Below, piece by piece: positions 24,013 through 32,985 of a stretch of 64,000 nucleotides of DNA. The stretch's first letter is position 1; each line of letters begins with the position of its first letter. The notes beneath the pieces are model-generated. The model was not told the DNA's origin. It did not search any database and saw nothing but the letters and a program-made list of their open reading frames with translations. Origin of the DNA: Crocinitomicaceae bacterium (GTDB taxonomy: Bacteria; Bacteroidota; Bacteroidia; Flavobacteriales_D; Crocinitomicaceae). The position numbers were made by a program, and so were the translations under genes. Location of the stretch: NCBI GenBank assembly GCA_021325675.1, contig JAJTCM010000009.1:1-64000 (forward strand), read 5' to 3'.

Positions 24013-26325
24013 TTAAGACTTAAATTCCTCCACCGGGACCGAAGTTGCGCCAATGACGATTTTCACTTTCTGGATTTCGTTATTAAGCTTATCGATGAGC
24101 ATTTTAGCTTCTTCTCTTGGGAAATAACGGCCTGCGAGTACATTCAGCTCTTCTTTCAGCTTCATCAGGATCGCGTAGGAACGGTAAGCGCTGAGCACCT
24201 GGTTTTTCGTCAGCTTGTAATCTTCCATCTTTTCCTTGATTTCCTCGTTGTTAATGCTGATCCCGCTGGAAACAGGGTCGGTGTAAGAATTGATCTCAAG
24301 CAAAACACCGCGGTTGAGGTTGATTAAAACTTCCGATTTGCGCAGGCGGGCAAAAGTGGAATCAGCACGTGAAGCCATGCGCTCTTCTGCGGTGTTCCCC
24401 GGATAAGCGTTCATTTCTTTGGCTTCGGGATCGCTTTGCTTCACAACACGAGCACCATCCCAAACGCCCATGCCTTCGCCCCGGACAATGATATCAAACG
24501 GGTTCTTTTTCACTGTTAAAGCTTCGAAAAACTGGCGCACGGCCACGCTGTCATTATCTGTGAGCAAATTGCCTTTCAAATCCCATTTATCGGATTCAAA
24601 AACGTCTTCCAAATGAATCTGAACACGCGCGTCGAAAGTCGGACGGGCATCCACCACGTTGACGTGCATCATTACCTCATCGGCAATATCAGACAGGCCC
24701 GTGCTCGGAATGGAAAGCAATTTCACCTCAAACGCTTCCTTTTCTTTCGAAGGCGGAAACTGGAATTCCTGCGTGTAAATATCAAACGTGGACGAATCCT
24801 GGAACGTATACAAGCCGTCTTTTTCTGTAAATGTTGCCCAATGATAGCCCATCAGCTGGCGGTAATAATCAAGCCTGCGCTGGTATTTTCCGCGGGTGTC
24901 AATGGCTTCCTGACGCATAATTTTGAGCTCCTCGATTTTCTTGCGGTACATTTCGTAATCGTTGTACAGATCGATGATGCTCTGTTGTTTTCCGCCGCGC
25001 TTTTTCTTGCCGGAATTAGTTGTTGGCTGATAATCCACCGGGCCGCCGTTCCCACCGCTTTTGCCTTTTTTGTAATGTTTGCGGCGGGCCTTTTTGACTT
25101 TCCGCGATGCCTTTTTATTAGTTGTGATCGGCGAATAACCCAAATCGGAATAATTTTTTTCGCTCTTCTCGATCTGCATTTCCGTTTCGTCGCGCTTCTT
25201 CGTGTTGTATTCAATCTGGTAATCAAAGCCTTTTTTTCCGTGGATCATTTCATCCAGCTTGGCGATATGTTTGAATTCCAGGTCATTGATCACTGCCTGG
25301 AAAGTTGTTCCCTTGGCAAAAGTAGAGTCAGGCGATAAAAAACGTGTGTCTTCCGACCCGAAAAGATGATAAGTGAGCCCATTTTTCTCAATAACGACCG
25401 TAGTTTGCTTGCTGGCATTGTAGCCCCACACATCGCAGTGTACGTTCGTAATCCTGTTATTCCCGGCGGTTTCAAAATCCAGCGTTGCAAAGCGTAAAGG
25501 CTCAAGGGAAGCTTTGTTTTTCTTATCCCCGGGCTTGATCTCTATTTGATATGGGAATAAACCCACCGCTTTCGGCAAGCCTTTGTTCCACTTCCCTTTT
25601 TCATCTTTTTCCCGCTCCTCCAGCAATCCGGACGTTGAGCTTCCGTCGCCCGCAGCTACGAGTGCGTTTTTATATTCAATGGCTTCGCCTCCCAACAGCT
25701 TATAAAATTCCATGGAACGGATTTCAACATAGCGGTTCACGGCTTCATTCAGCGCTTCGAGCGTGAGCTTCTGGTCCTCGAGGTCCAGGAAATGATAGGT
25801 CGAGATCAGCTCTTTTTTGTCCGTGAAGTTCAAAGATGGGTTCAGGAGCTGGTGGAGCTTCGGGTGCGGGACCTTTTTACCGTTTTCTTCTTTGAAGGCA
25901 TTGGGCGGCAGCAGGGAAATGAGAATATCTTCAAAACGCATGTACTGCACGATGAAATTCTGCAATTCTTTTTCGCCCTGGCGTTTGGCCAGCAAAATTT
26001 TATTCAGCTCCCACAGCGCCACTTTGTTCGTTGCTTCGGAAATAATTCCTTTGGGCGATTTCGCTATTTCAGAGCTGCGGATAAACAGCTGTTCGGGGTT
26101 ATTAATGATGATCGCCTCGATGGAATCGTAATTGAGGTCTTTATTCGCGAAACGGATTACCGGCCCTTTGTATTCAAAATAACGACCAATATTCGTATCC
26201 AAAATCGGGCTTTTCTTAACGATATGGAAAAAATAGGCGCGCTCTTCGGCAGACAAGGAAACCTGGTCCTGCGAAAAACTAAACGTGAATACCAGTAAAT
26301 AAAGGGTGGATAAAAATAGTTTCAT
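24013..26325 (-). CDS. Large secreted protein of unknown family
   Basis: Protein of 770 residues with a clear signal peptide (1-18, TFSFS). I do not recognise a family. Visible parts: an alpha-rich N-terminal half with LDLEDQKLTLEALNEAVNRY; a beta-looking segment ~265-330 (FATLDFETAGNNRITNVHCDVWGYNA region); a strongly basic, Gly-rich patch at ~400-450 (KKASRKVKKARRKHYKKGKS); a coiled-coil at ~455-510; and a final helical region. No sorting domain is present, so it is probably periplasmic or outer-membrane associated. The antisense frames (23941-24327, 24613-25338, 25792-26298) are shadows. It is convergent with the dioxygenase gene. Confidence 0.85.
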   Translation of the reverse strand: MKLFLSTLYLLVFTFSFSQDQVSLSAEERAYFFHIVKKSPILDTNIGRYFEYKGPVIRFANKDLNYDSIEAIIINNPEQLFIRSSEIAKSPKGIISEATNKVALWELNKILLAKRQGEKELQNFIVQYMRFEDILISLLPPNAFKEENGKKVPHPKLHQLLNPSLNFTDKKELISTYHFLDLEDQKLTLEALNEAVNRYVEIRSMEFYKLLGGEAIEYKNALVAAGDGSSTSGLLEEREKDEKGKWNKGLPKAVGLFPYQIEIKPGDKKNKASLEPLRFATLDFETAGNNRITNVHCDVWGYNASKQTTVVIEKNGLTYHLFGSEDTRFLSPDSTFAKGTTFQAVINDLEFKHIAKLDEMIHGKKGFDYQIEYNTKKRDETEMQIEKSEKNYSDLGYSPITTNKKASRKVKKARRKHYKKGKSGGNGGPVDYQPTTNSGKKKRGGKQQSIIDLYNDYEMYRKKIEELKIMRQEAIDTRGKYQRRLDYYRQLMGYHWATFTEKDGLYTFQDSSTFDIYTQEFQFPPSKEKEAFEVKLLSIPSTGLSDIADEVMMHVNVVDARPTFDARVQIHLEDVFESDKWDLKGNLLTDNDSVAVRQFFEALTVKKNPFDIIVRGEGMGVWDGARVVKQSDPEAKEMNAYPGNTAEERMASRADSTFARLRKSEVLINLNRGVLLEINSYTDPVSSGISINNEEIKEKMEDYKLTKNQVLSAYRSYAILMKLKEELNVLAGRYFPREEAKMLIDKLNNEIQKVKIVIGATSVPVEEFKS

Positions 26326-26492
26326 GCGCTAAAATTAGCTTTTTCTCTTCAATAATGCGTGAGCGCTGAAAAGTTACAATCAACAAGGGATTTTTGATAA
26401 ACTAAGATGAAGTTAGCCACGACTGCGAAGGATCACCGCAGGTAATTACAAATAGCTATATGAATTTGAAAATTACATTTAACACGAATTGT

Positions 26493-26526
26493 TTTTGGCG
26501 TGTGTTTTTGATTAAAACCATGCCAA
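26493..26526 (-). repeat. 34-bp palindromic element, copy B
   Basis: On the - strand it begins TTGGCATGG and ends CGCCAAAA, matching 6145-6178 at 30 of 34 positions. It lies 167 bp before the ATG of the 770-residue secreted protein. The arms TTTTTGGCGTG and CATGCCAAAAA can form a hairpin. Confidence 0.7.
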
Positions 26527-26583
26527 AAACACCCTTTCTGTAATTATTGTGTAACCTGTTTTTGTGTCGCAAAACACTTTTAA

Positions 26584-26619
26584 ACAAAAAAACCGCCCCA
26601 GCCAAATGCCAGGACGGTT
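26584..26619 (-). terminator. Intrinsic terminator of the T9SS gene at 26643
   Basis: On the - strand AACCGTCCTGGC pairs with GCTGGGGCGGTT (three G-U pairs) around a 5-base loop, followed by seven T. Confidence 0.9.
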
Positions 26620-26642
26620 TCCCACTTATGAACAGTAAACTC

Positions 26643-27647
26643 TTATTTCTTGATGAATTTTTGCTGCGACTTAACGCCGTCTTTTTCAACCTGGACAACA
26701 TAAACACCTGGCTGCAGGCCGCTGATATCGATGTTTGCAGAAGCAGGGTTTAATACGCTTTTACCGGCAAGGTCGAAAATCGTGAAAGATTCCGATCCGT
26801 TCAAATCGCCTTTAATTTGCAGGTTGTTTCCAGCCGGGTTCGGGAACACGCTGAAAGCTGCTTTCTCCTGTTCATCCGTTCCTGCGAAGAACGGAGGCTC
26901 AACGGAATTAAGCACAAAGTTCATGTTGGAAAGCTCGTTCGATCCGTTTTGGATGATGCGGATATTTACATGAGAAAACAACGGCAGGTTGTTATCCACG
27001 AAATCGAAATAATCATACTGGCTGATGATGAGCTTGATGTTCTGACCGAAAACCGTCGTGTTGATCGTATCCATCAGGTGATGGCGCACAACGTTTGTTT
27101 TCGTAACGCTGGAGCTTAAAATCAAGGTTCCTGTTGCGTCAACTACGGAGCTTGCGTTTCCTGTAGCAGTTGATGGCCCGAGGCTGGAAGTCATAGAACC
27201 TGAAAAAGCGTCCACGATCTGGTCGCCCATACCGAAATCGTAGTCCATTACGTGCAGGTCATCAGTACTGAATTTCACAACTACGGTGCCCGGGATTGCT
27301 TCCCCGGAAGTATACTCCAATCCTACAATGTTTCTTTCTGTCGCAGTTGTTTCATACATGGTCGTCAAAACGCCCTGGATGCTCACCACTTTGTTACAAG
27401 TCGGGTAATCCGTCGTGTTGGTATTAGCCGTCACGCTGTAAGTCCTGTTCGGGTTGTTCACTTTCATGTAAGACGAGTAATCCCAGGTTACGCCTGTACC
27501 GGTCACACCGGCGTAAGATGGCGCCGCTGAGTCGCACATATACATGGTTTGTGATTCGCCGATAGCGAATTCATTAGCTGCTGTAAACGATTGCCCGAAA
27601 GAAAAGCCGGACAGTACACAGAAGGAAAAGAGTAATTTTCTAGTCAT
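26643..27647 (-). CDS. T9SS type A sorting-domain protein, function unknown
   Basis: Protein of 334 residues. The signal peptide (1-18, SGFSFGQ) is followed by a ~230-residue beta-rich domain of unknown type with TADYP/CNKVVSIQG-like segments. It ends in a standard type A sorting domain (~262-334): FSVFPNPAGNNLQIKG, FTIFDLAGKSV, ISGLQPGVYVVQVEKDG, KFIKK. Proteins of this shape are abundant in Flavobacteriia and commonly annotated only by their tail. It is divergent from the MMPL transporter and has its own terminator. Confidence 0.93.
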   Translation of the reverse strand: MTRKLLFSFCVLSGFSFGQSFTAANEFAIGESQTMYMCDSAAPSYAGVTGTGVTWDYSSYMKVNNPNRTYSVTANTNTTDYPTCNKVVSIQGVLTTMYETTATERNIVGLEYTSGEAIPGTVVVKFSTDDLHVMDYDFGMGDQIVDAFSGSMTSSLGPSTATGNASSVVDATGTLILSSSVTKTNVVRHHLMDTINTTVFGQNIKLIISQYDYFDFVDNNLPLFSHVNIRIIQNGSNELSNMNFVLNSVEPPFFAGTDEQEKAAFSVFPNPAGNNLQIKGDLNGSESFTIFDLAGKSVLNPASANIDISGLQPGVYVVQVEKDGVKSQQKFIKK

Positions 27648-27730
27648 GGTTTTTTGTTTTCAAAATTAATAAATAGTTCAAATTAGAAGATTGTTACCGA
27701 ATAATTATTCTTAGATTAACAACTTATAAT

Positions 27731-27738
27731 TACTTTTG
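27731..27738 (+). promoter_or_regulatory. Promoter -7 box of MMPL gene
   Basis: TACTTTTG, an exact consensus match, 28 bp before the ATG at 27767 in the divergent gap. Confidence 0.55.
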
Positions 27739-27766
27739 ATGCTCATTTAAACGAAAAATATACAGA

Positions 27767-30034
27767 ATGGTTGGAGAAAAGAACTATAAAAAGTTTGCCA
27801 AACCCCTATTCATTGTTATTTTACTGATCACGGTCGGATTAGGGTTTTTGATCCCAAACATCCGGTTTGACTACGATTTCGAGAAGTTTTTCCCGGCTGA
27901 CGATGCCGATACTAAATATTATTTTCAGCACCGCGACACTTATCAATCCGACAACGATTTTCTGCTTGTTGCGATCGAACGCGAAGACGGGATCTTCAAT
28001 AAAGAGTTCCTGGACCAGGTTGATAAATTAAGCAGCGAGATCGAAAAGCTCAAATACGTCAACTTTGTACGCTCGATCACGTCAGAAAAAGAATTGTTCC
28101 TGCTTACCGGCGGAATTATCGGCCGCAAGCCGTTTTACAACAGCGATAAAAAACTGCTGAAAGAAGATTCCACGCGGATTTACAAACACAACGAGCTGCT
28201 CAATAACCTGATTGCCAAGGACGGTAAATCGCTTTGTATTTTCATCAAACACGAAGATTTCCTTCCGGGCAAAAAAAGTACGGTGCTCATTGACCAGATC
28301 CAGCAAAAAATAGATCAATTCTCCTTTGAGAAAACCCGGATCGCCGGCCGGACGATCGCCCAGAAATTTTTCATCAAAAAAATGACGAGCGAGCTGCTGA
28401 TGTTCCTCCTCTTCAGCATTATACTCATCATCGCCTTTTTGTGGATCGCTTTCAAAAGCCTGTGGGGACTGATGATCCCGCAAATCGTGCTGGTTTTCGC
28501 CCTCGTCTGGGTTCTGGGATTCATGGTGGTTTTTGACGAGCCGATCAATGTAATCCTTTCGATCCTGCCCTGCATCATGTTCGTTGTGACGATGTCTTAC
28601 GTGATCCACCCGGTGTCACGCTACCTGGACTACCTGCGCCAGGGAATGACGAAATACGAAGCGATTAAAATTTCCTTCCGCGAGGTTGGCGTTTCCACTT
28701 TTTTAACGGCTTTCACGACTTCAATCGGTTTTATTGCGCTGATTTTCATTAATGTGCAGCCCATTCAAAGCTTTGGGATCGTAACCGGGATCGGCGTAAT
28801 GATCGCTTTTATCCTGACAATCGTGCTCTTACCTATTTCTTTCTACATTTTCCCATCGCCGCGCCGGATCACGGAAACAAAAGACGCACCTTACTGGAAC
28901 CGTTTTCTGCGCAAGCTTTTCGTCATTATTCTGCGTAAGCGCAAAGCAATTCTTATTATTTCGGCTGTCATTACCGTTGTTTTTTCGCTTTTCACACTGA
29001 AGCTCGAAAGCAACAATTACATGCTCGACGATCTGCGCGCTGACGAGCCGATCAAACAGGACTTCAATTTCCTCGACAAGCATTATGGCGGCATTCGTCC
29101 GCTGGAGCTGGCCATCAATATCAAAGGCGACCGCGATTGCTGGGACCTGGAGGTTTTGCAGGAAGTCAACAAAATCGAGAATTACCTGATCAACGATTAC
29201 AAGGCGAAAATTAACGTGTCGCTGGTACATTATCTCAAAGTACTGAACCAATCGTCGCACCTTGGAAACCCGGAATATTTCAGGCTCCCGGAAACAAAAC
29301 GCGAAATCCGCAAGCTGCGCCGCCCGATCAAATTTGCTGAAAAAGGCCAGCTGTTCAAAGTTGTCGTTGATTCCACCGAAAAAAACATGCGGATCAGCGC
29401 CAACATCCCGGACTGGGGCAAAAAGCGGGTAAATATCGAAAACGAAAAGTTTGACGCTTTCCTGAAAAAGAACGTCAACCCGGAGATCATCAGCGTGCGC
29501 CACACCGGAACAGCGCTGCTGCTCGATAAAAGCATGGGCTCTGTTTCCTACAGTTTGGTGGAGGGCCTTATCGTTTCCATCGTGATGATTATCATTATCA
29601 TGGTGATCGTTTACCGTTCGCTCAAGCTGGTCATCCTCTCCGTGATCCCGAATATTATCCCGCTGGTTATCCTGAGCGGCACAATGGGGATTATGAATGT
29701 TGACCTGAAGATCTCTACGGCCGTAATTTTCACCATTTCCCTCGGAATTGCCTTTGATGATACGATCCAGTTCCTGGCGAAGTTCAAAATTGAGCTCGAC
29801 AAAGGAAAATCCAAGCTCTACGCACTTAAGACAGCTTATCTCGTCACCGGGAAAGGAATGATCCTCTCTTCGCTGATTGTTTGCAGCGGCTTCCTCACCA
29901 TGCTGTTCTCCAGCTTCACGGGAACTTTCCTGCTCGGCTTTATGATCAGTATGACGCTTTTCGTGGCACTGATTTCAGATATCGTGCTCCTGCCGGTGCT
30001 GATGCTGCTGTTTTACCACCCGAAGAGGAAGTGA
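27767..30034 (+). CDS. MMPL/RND family transporter
   Basis: Protein of 755 residues with the duplicated RND layout: one N-terminal helix, an extracytoplasmic domain (~35-200), helices 2-6 (~205-360), a second domain (~400-590) and helices 8-12 (~600-750). Typical segments are PVSRYLDYLRQGMTKYEAI and, in the second half, SLGIAFDDTIQFLAKFKIEL with the conserved acidic pair in the proton-relay helix. MMPL proteins export lipids or hydrophobic compounds using proton-motive force. At about 750 residues without MFP or OMF partners next door, it resembles hopanoid or lipid exporters (HpnN-like) rather than AcrB pumps. The substrate is unknown. Confidence 0.93.
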   Translation: MVGEKNYKKFAKPLFIVILLITVGLGFLIPNIRFDYDFEKFFPADDADTKYYFQHRDTYQSDNDFLLVAIEREDGIFNKEFLDQVDKLSSEIEKLKYVNFVRSITSEKELFLLTGGIIGRKPFYNSDKKLLKEDSTRIYKHNELLNNLIAKDGKSLCIFIKHEDFLPGKKSTVLIDQIQQKIDQFSFEKTRIAGRTIAQKFFIKKMTSELLMFLLFSIILIIAFLWIAFKSLWGLMIPQIVLVFALVWVLGFMVVFDEPINVILSILPCIMFVVTMSYVIHPVSRYLDYLRQGMTKYEAIKISFREVGVSTFLTAFTTSIGFIALIFINVQPIQSFGIVTGIGVMIAFILTIVLLPISFYIFPSPRRITETKDAPYWNRFLRKLFVIILRKRKAILIISAVITVVFSLFTLKLESNNYMLDDLRADEPIKQDFNFLDKHYGGIRPLELAINIKGDRDCWDLEVLQEVNKIENYLINDYKAKINVSLVHYLKVLNQSSHLGNPEYFRLPETKREIRKLRRPIKFAEKGQLFKVVVDSTEKNMRISANIPDWGKKRVNIENEKFDAFLKKNVNPEIISVRHTGTALLLDKSMGSVSYSLVEGLIVSIVMIIIIMVIVYRSLKLVILSVIPNIIPLVILSGTMGIMNVDLKISTAVIFTISLGIAFDDTIQFLAKFKIELDKGKSKLYALKTAYLVTGKGMILSSLIVCSGFLTMLFSSFTGTFLLGFMISMTLFVALISDIVLLPVLMLLFYHPKRK

Positions 30035-30158
30035 TTTGAAAATTCGGGAATTCAAAATGGGATGGATTAATCTGTGACCCGGCGCAGCGGAAATCTTCAA
30101 ATCTTCGAATTAAAAAAATTAACATCGCTAACAGTTACCTTGGTAAATAAATCTTTCG

Positions 30159-30166
30159 TACTTTTG
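30159..30166 (+). promoter_or_regulatory. Promoter -7 box of MFS gene
   Basis: TACTTTTG, an exact consensus match, 20 bp before the ATG at 30187. Confidence 0.6.
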
Positions 30167-30186
30167 CATTCTATTCCAGAATTGAT

Positions 30187-31431
30187 ATGTCAAAAGTAAA
30201 AGCCCCCCAAATAAAATTCACACCTTACCAAATGGGTGTTGTCTTAATTTTAGCGCTGACCCAGTTTACCGTTGTCCTGGATTTTATGGTCATGAACCCG
30301 ATCGGGGATTTACTGATGAAATCCATGAAAATATCACCTGCCCAGTTTAGCGTCGTGGTTTCCGTTTACGCTTTTAGCGCAGCTATTTCGGGGTTTTTAA
30401 CCGCCGGCTTTGCCGATAAATTCGACCGGAAAAAATTGCTTGTTTTCTTTTATATTGGCTTTATCCTGGGCACTTTGCTTTGCGGCCTTGTCAATTCATA
30501 TGCCCTGCTCGTTGTTGCACGGATCGTTACCGGGATTTTCGGGGGTGTGATCAGCTCAATTTCCATGGCGATTGTTGTTGATTTATTCCAGCTGAACCAA
30601 CGCGGCCGGGTGATGGGCTTTTTACAAATGGGTTTCGGGATCAGCCAGATTCTGGGGATTCCACTGAGCTTGTATATTGCCAATGACTGGGGCTGGCAGT
30701 CGCCGTTTTTCATGATTGTCGGCCTGGCTATGGTCATCGCTTTTATTGGCATTATCTTCCTGAAACCGGTGACAGAACACCTGAGCATGCAAAGCGGGAA
30801 TGCCTTGATCCATTTGTGGAACACGATTAAAAACAAAGATTACCGCATTGCCTTTTTAGCTACAGCTTTTCTCTCCATCGGCGGATTTTTGATGATGCCC
30901 TGGGGAAGTGCGTTTGCAATGAATAACCTGGAAATCACGAAACAGCAATTACCAATTTTGTTTATGATCGCGGGGATCAGCACACTGGCTATCATGCCTG
31001 TAATCGGGATTATCAGCGATAAAATCAATAAGTTTACACTTTTCACAATCGCTTCCCTTTGGATGATGGTCACTGTTTTGGTTTATACACATTTGGTGCC
31101 CCTGCCCTTCTGGATCATCGTTGGTGTCAATATCCTGATGATGATCGGTATCATGTCGCGCATGGTTCCTTCGCAGGCTTTAACATCTTCTGTTCCGGAC
31201 ATGAAGGACCGAGGTGCATTTATGAGCGTCAATTCTTCCCTGCAGCAGATGGCCGGTGGTTTGGCCGCTATTTTAGGCGGAATGATCGTGGTGCAGAAAA
31301 ATGAATTCAGTCCGCTGGAACATTTTGACACACTGGGCTATGTGGTACTCGCAGCCATTCTTATCAACATTTTCCTCACTTACCGCGTAAGCAAAATGGT
31401 TGATAAGAGACAACAAAAAAGCCAACAGTAG
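30187..31431 (+). CDS. MFS transporter
   Basis: Protein of 414 residues with twelve predicted helices. The MFS signature between helices 2 and 3 is present as GFADKFDRKKLL (~residues 78-89), and helix 1 contains the acidic FTVVLDFMVMNPIGD motif of drug:proton antiporters of the 12-TMS group. ARIVTGIFGGVIS marks helix 4. A drug or metabolite exporter is likely; the substrate cannot be inferred. The stop codon lies inside a bidirectional terminator shared with the convergent small secreted gene. Confidence 0.94.
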   Translation: MSKVKAPQIKFTPYQMGVVLILALTQFTVVLDFMVMNPIGDLLMKSMKISPAQFSVVVSVYAFSAAISGFLTAGFADKFDRKKLLVFFYIGFILGTLLCGLVNSYALLVVARIVTGIFGGVISSISMAIVVDLFQLNQRGRVMGFLQMGFGISQILGIPLSLYIANDWGWQSPFFMIVGLAMVIAFIGIIFLKPVTEHLSMQSGNALIHLWNTIKNKDYRIAFLATAFLSIGGFLMMPWGSAFAMNNLEITKQQLPILFMIAGISTLAIMPVIGIISDKINKFTLFTIASLWMMVTVLVYTHLVPLPFWIIVGVNILMMIGIMSRMVPSQALTSSVPDMKDRGAFMSVNSSLQQMAGGLAAILGGMIVVQKNEFSPLEHFDTLGYVVLAAILINIFLTYRVSKMVDKRQQKSQQ

Positions 31432-31445
31432 TTCCGCCGGCTTTT
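31414..31445. terminator. Bidirectional terminator
   Basis: AAAAGCC (31417-31423) pairs with GGCTTTT (31439-31445) across a loop that contains the MFS stop codon. A-runs and T-runs flank both sides, so it can serve the MFS gene (+) and the small secreted gene (-). Confidence 0.65.
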
Positions 31446-31463
31446 CTATAATCCGTTAATTCT

Positions 31464-31799
31464 TTAGTAGCAGCTGCTGGAAATAATTTCGCCGTCACAG
31501 CCGAATTGAACTACAGCGATTACGATCGGCAATGCAGGCGGATGGCCTTCTTCACCGCCAACCGGTCCTTGATTTGCCGGCTGGGCTGTAAACATAACTT
31601 CCTGGATAAAACCGCTCACAAAACAAATACTCAGTGTATTTACGCTTGCGTTCACAATCCAGTCATTGCCGTGAAAAGGCTGCAGGCATTCATGAGCCGC
31701 GCCCCTCGCTTTACCGATCAGGCCATTGTCATTTTGTGCAAAAGCAGACCCGATGCCAGCTGCACACAAGAAAATTAAAGTCAGGATGTTTTTTCTCAT
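31464..31799 (-). CDS. Small secreted cysteine-containing protein
   Basis: Protein of 111 residues from the ATG at 31799; the frame runs 13 codons further up, but the signal peptide (MRKNILTLIFLCAAGIGSAFAQ) begins here and a promoter box lies just upstream. The mature part of about 90 residues has four cysteines (HECLQ, SICFV, QFGCDG, SSSCY), compatible with two disulfides, and a Gly/Pro-rich loop (GPVGGEEGHPPALP). No sorting domain and no family recognised. It is monocistronic. Confidence 0.75.
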   Translation of the reverse strand: MRKNILTLIFLCAAGIGSAFAQNDNGLIGKARGAAHECLQPFHGNDWIVNASVNTLSICFVSGFIQEVMFTAQPANQGPVGGEEGHPPALPIVIAVVQFGCDGEIISSSCY

Positions 31800-31835
31800 T
31801 GCTTTGATTTTTAAAATTTTAAATACTAAAATTAA

Positions 31836-31843
31836 CAAATTTA
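31836..31843 (-). promoter_or_regulatory. Promoter -7 box of small secreted gene
   Basis: TAAATTTG on the - strand, 36 bp before the ATG at 31799. It supports that start codon. Confidence 0.6.
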
Positions 31844-31985
31844 TCCTACATTAATTGCGATTGATCGGAAATATTTTTATATTCGTCTGCTAAACAGTTT
31901 TTGCTGGTTTAAGAAAATTGCTTTAAGAGTTCAAGAATCCCCGATTTATCGGAAATTTTATAATTACCCGGGTAAATATTTAGTA

Positions 31986-31993
31986 TATCTTTG
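31986..31993 (+). promoter_or_regulatory. Promoter -7 box of pirin gene
   Basis: TATCTTTG, an exact consensus match, 20 bp before the ATG at 32014. It supports the longer pirin start rather than the internal ATG at 32170. Confidence 0.6.
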
Positions 31994-32013
31994 TAATATC
32001 AATCACTGGTAAG

Positions 32014-32886
32014 ATGGATGAAAAGCAAAAAACAGGAAAACCGGTCACAGGCCAGAAAGCAGCGGAAACGATCCCGCGGGTTATCAGCGTGCGCCCGAAA
32101 AAATCAGATTACGACGAAATGATGAAACAGGTTGACATCAGCCATTTACCAAATAAAGAACAAAAGAATATGAATTCAGTACTCCACAAAGCAGACACCC
32201 GTGGCAGCGCCAATCACGGCTGGCTGGAAGCAAAGCACACCTTTAGCTTTGGCAGCTATCAGGATCCCAACCGCGTCCATTTTGGTATGCTCCGGGTTTT
32301 AAACGACGACAAAATCGCAGGCGGAATGGGCTTCGGCACGCACCCGCACGACAATATGGAAATCATCACCATTCCGCTGGAGGGCGCATTGTCCCACAAA
32401 GACAGCATGGGCAACGGTACAACGATCAAAGCGGGAGATGTACAGGTAATGAGCGCCGGAAAAGGTATCCTTCACAGTGAATTCAACGCCAGCGAGACGG
32501 AATTTTGCAAGCTGCTCCAGATCTGGGTTTTCCCGAATAACAGGGGTGTTGAGCCGCGTTATGACCAGATTACGCTCAACCAGGAGAAAATGAAAAATAA
32601 TTTCCTGCAGATCATCTCTCCCAACTTAAAAGATGAAGGCGTTTGGATCCATCAAAATGCCTGGTTCCACCTTGGTGAGTTTGATAAAGATCAACGTTTT
32701 TCTTACGAGCTGAAAGACAAAAGCAACGGTGTTTACATTTTCCTCATCAACGGAAAAATAAATGCCAACGGACAGGAACTCGAACAGCGCGACGGCTTCG
32801 GAGTTTGGGAAACAGATAAAATTGATTTCAAAACCCTCGAAAATTCCAAAATCCTCCTGATGGAAATACCGATGGAGGTTAAATAG
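32014..32886 (+). CDS. Pirin family protein with N-terminal extension
   Basis: Protein of 290 residues. From residue 53 (MNSVLHKADTRGSANHGW) it follows the YhaK/pirin bicupin: HFGMLRVLNDDKIAGGMGF, then GTHPHDNMEIITIPLEG and GKGILHSEFN, which supply the His/His/His/Glu metal site. Pirins bind Fe and some have quercetinase activity; the bacterial role is usually redox sensing or unknown. The first 52 residues (PRVISVRPKKSDYDEMMKQV) are charged, have no signal peptide and are not part of the usual fold. A nitroreductase with its own promoter-like box follows 99 bp later. Confidence 0.92.
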   Translation: MDEKQKTGKPVTGQKAAETIPRVISVRPKKSDYDEMMKQVDISHLPNKEQKNMNSVLHKADTRGSANHGWLEAKHTFSFGSYQDPNRVHFGMLRVLNDDKIAGGMGFGTHPHDNMEIITIPLEGALSHKDSMGNGTTIKAGDVQVMSAGKGILHSEFNASETEFCKLLQIWVFPNNRGVEPRYDQITLNQEKMKNNFLQIISPNLKDEGVWIHQNAWFHLGEFDKDQRFSYELKDKSNGVYIFLINGKINANGQELEQRDGFGVWETDKIDFKTLENSKILLMEIPMEVK

Positions 32887-32985
32887 AATTGAAAACGATT
32901 GCGTTTAGAATGGAAAATTATCCTCATAACTCATAACTCCAATTAGCACATTCCCACATTATCTTTATTAGAACATTAACAAAAA

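Larger units (their letters stand above)
26326..26642. other. 317-bp gap: palindromic element and terminator, no gene
   Basis: Lies between two - strand genes. It holds the second copy of the 34-bp palindromic element (26493-26526), an intrinsic terminator (26584-26619) and, at 26330-26337 on the - strand, TAATTTTA placed 4 bp before the ATG of the downstream gene. No ORF with coding character is seen. Confidence 0.6.

Noticed and set aside
24613-25338. 241-codon + strand frame inside the 770-residue secreted protein gene
   Set aside because: The - strand frame is three times longer, has a signal peptide and a normal start; the + frame is a shadow.
28829-29503. 224-codon - strand frame inside the MMPL gene
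   Set aside because: Antisense shadow; the + strand protein has full RND features.
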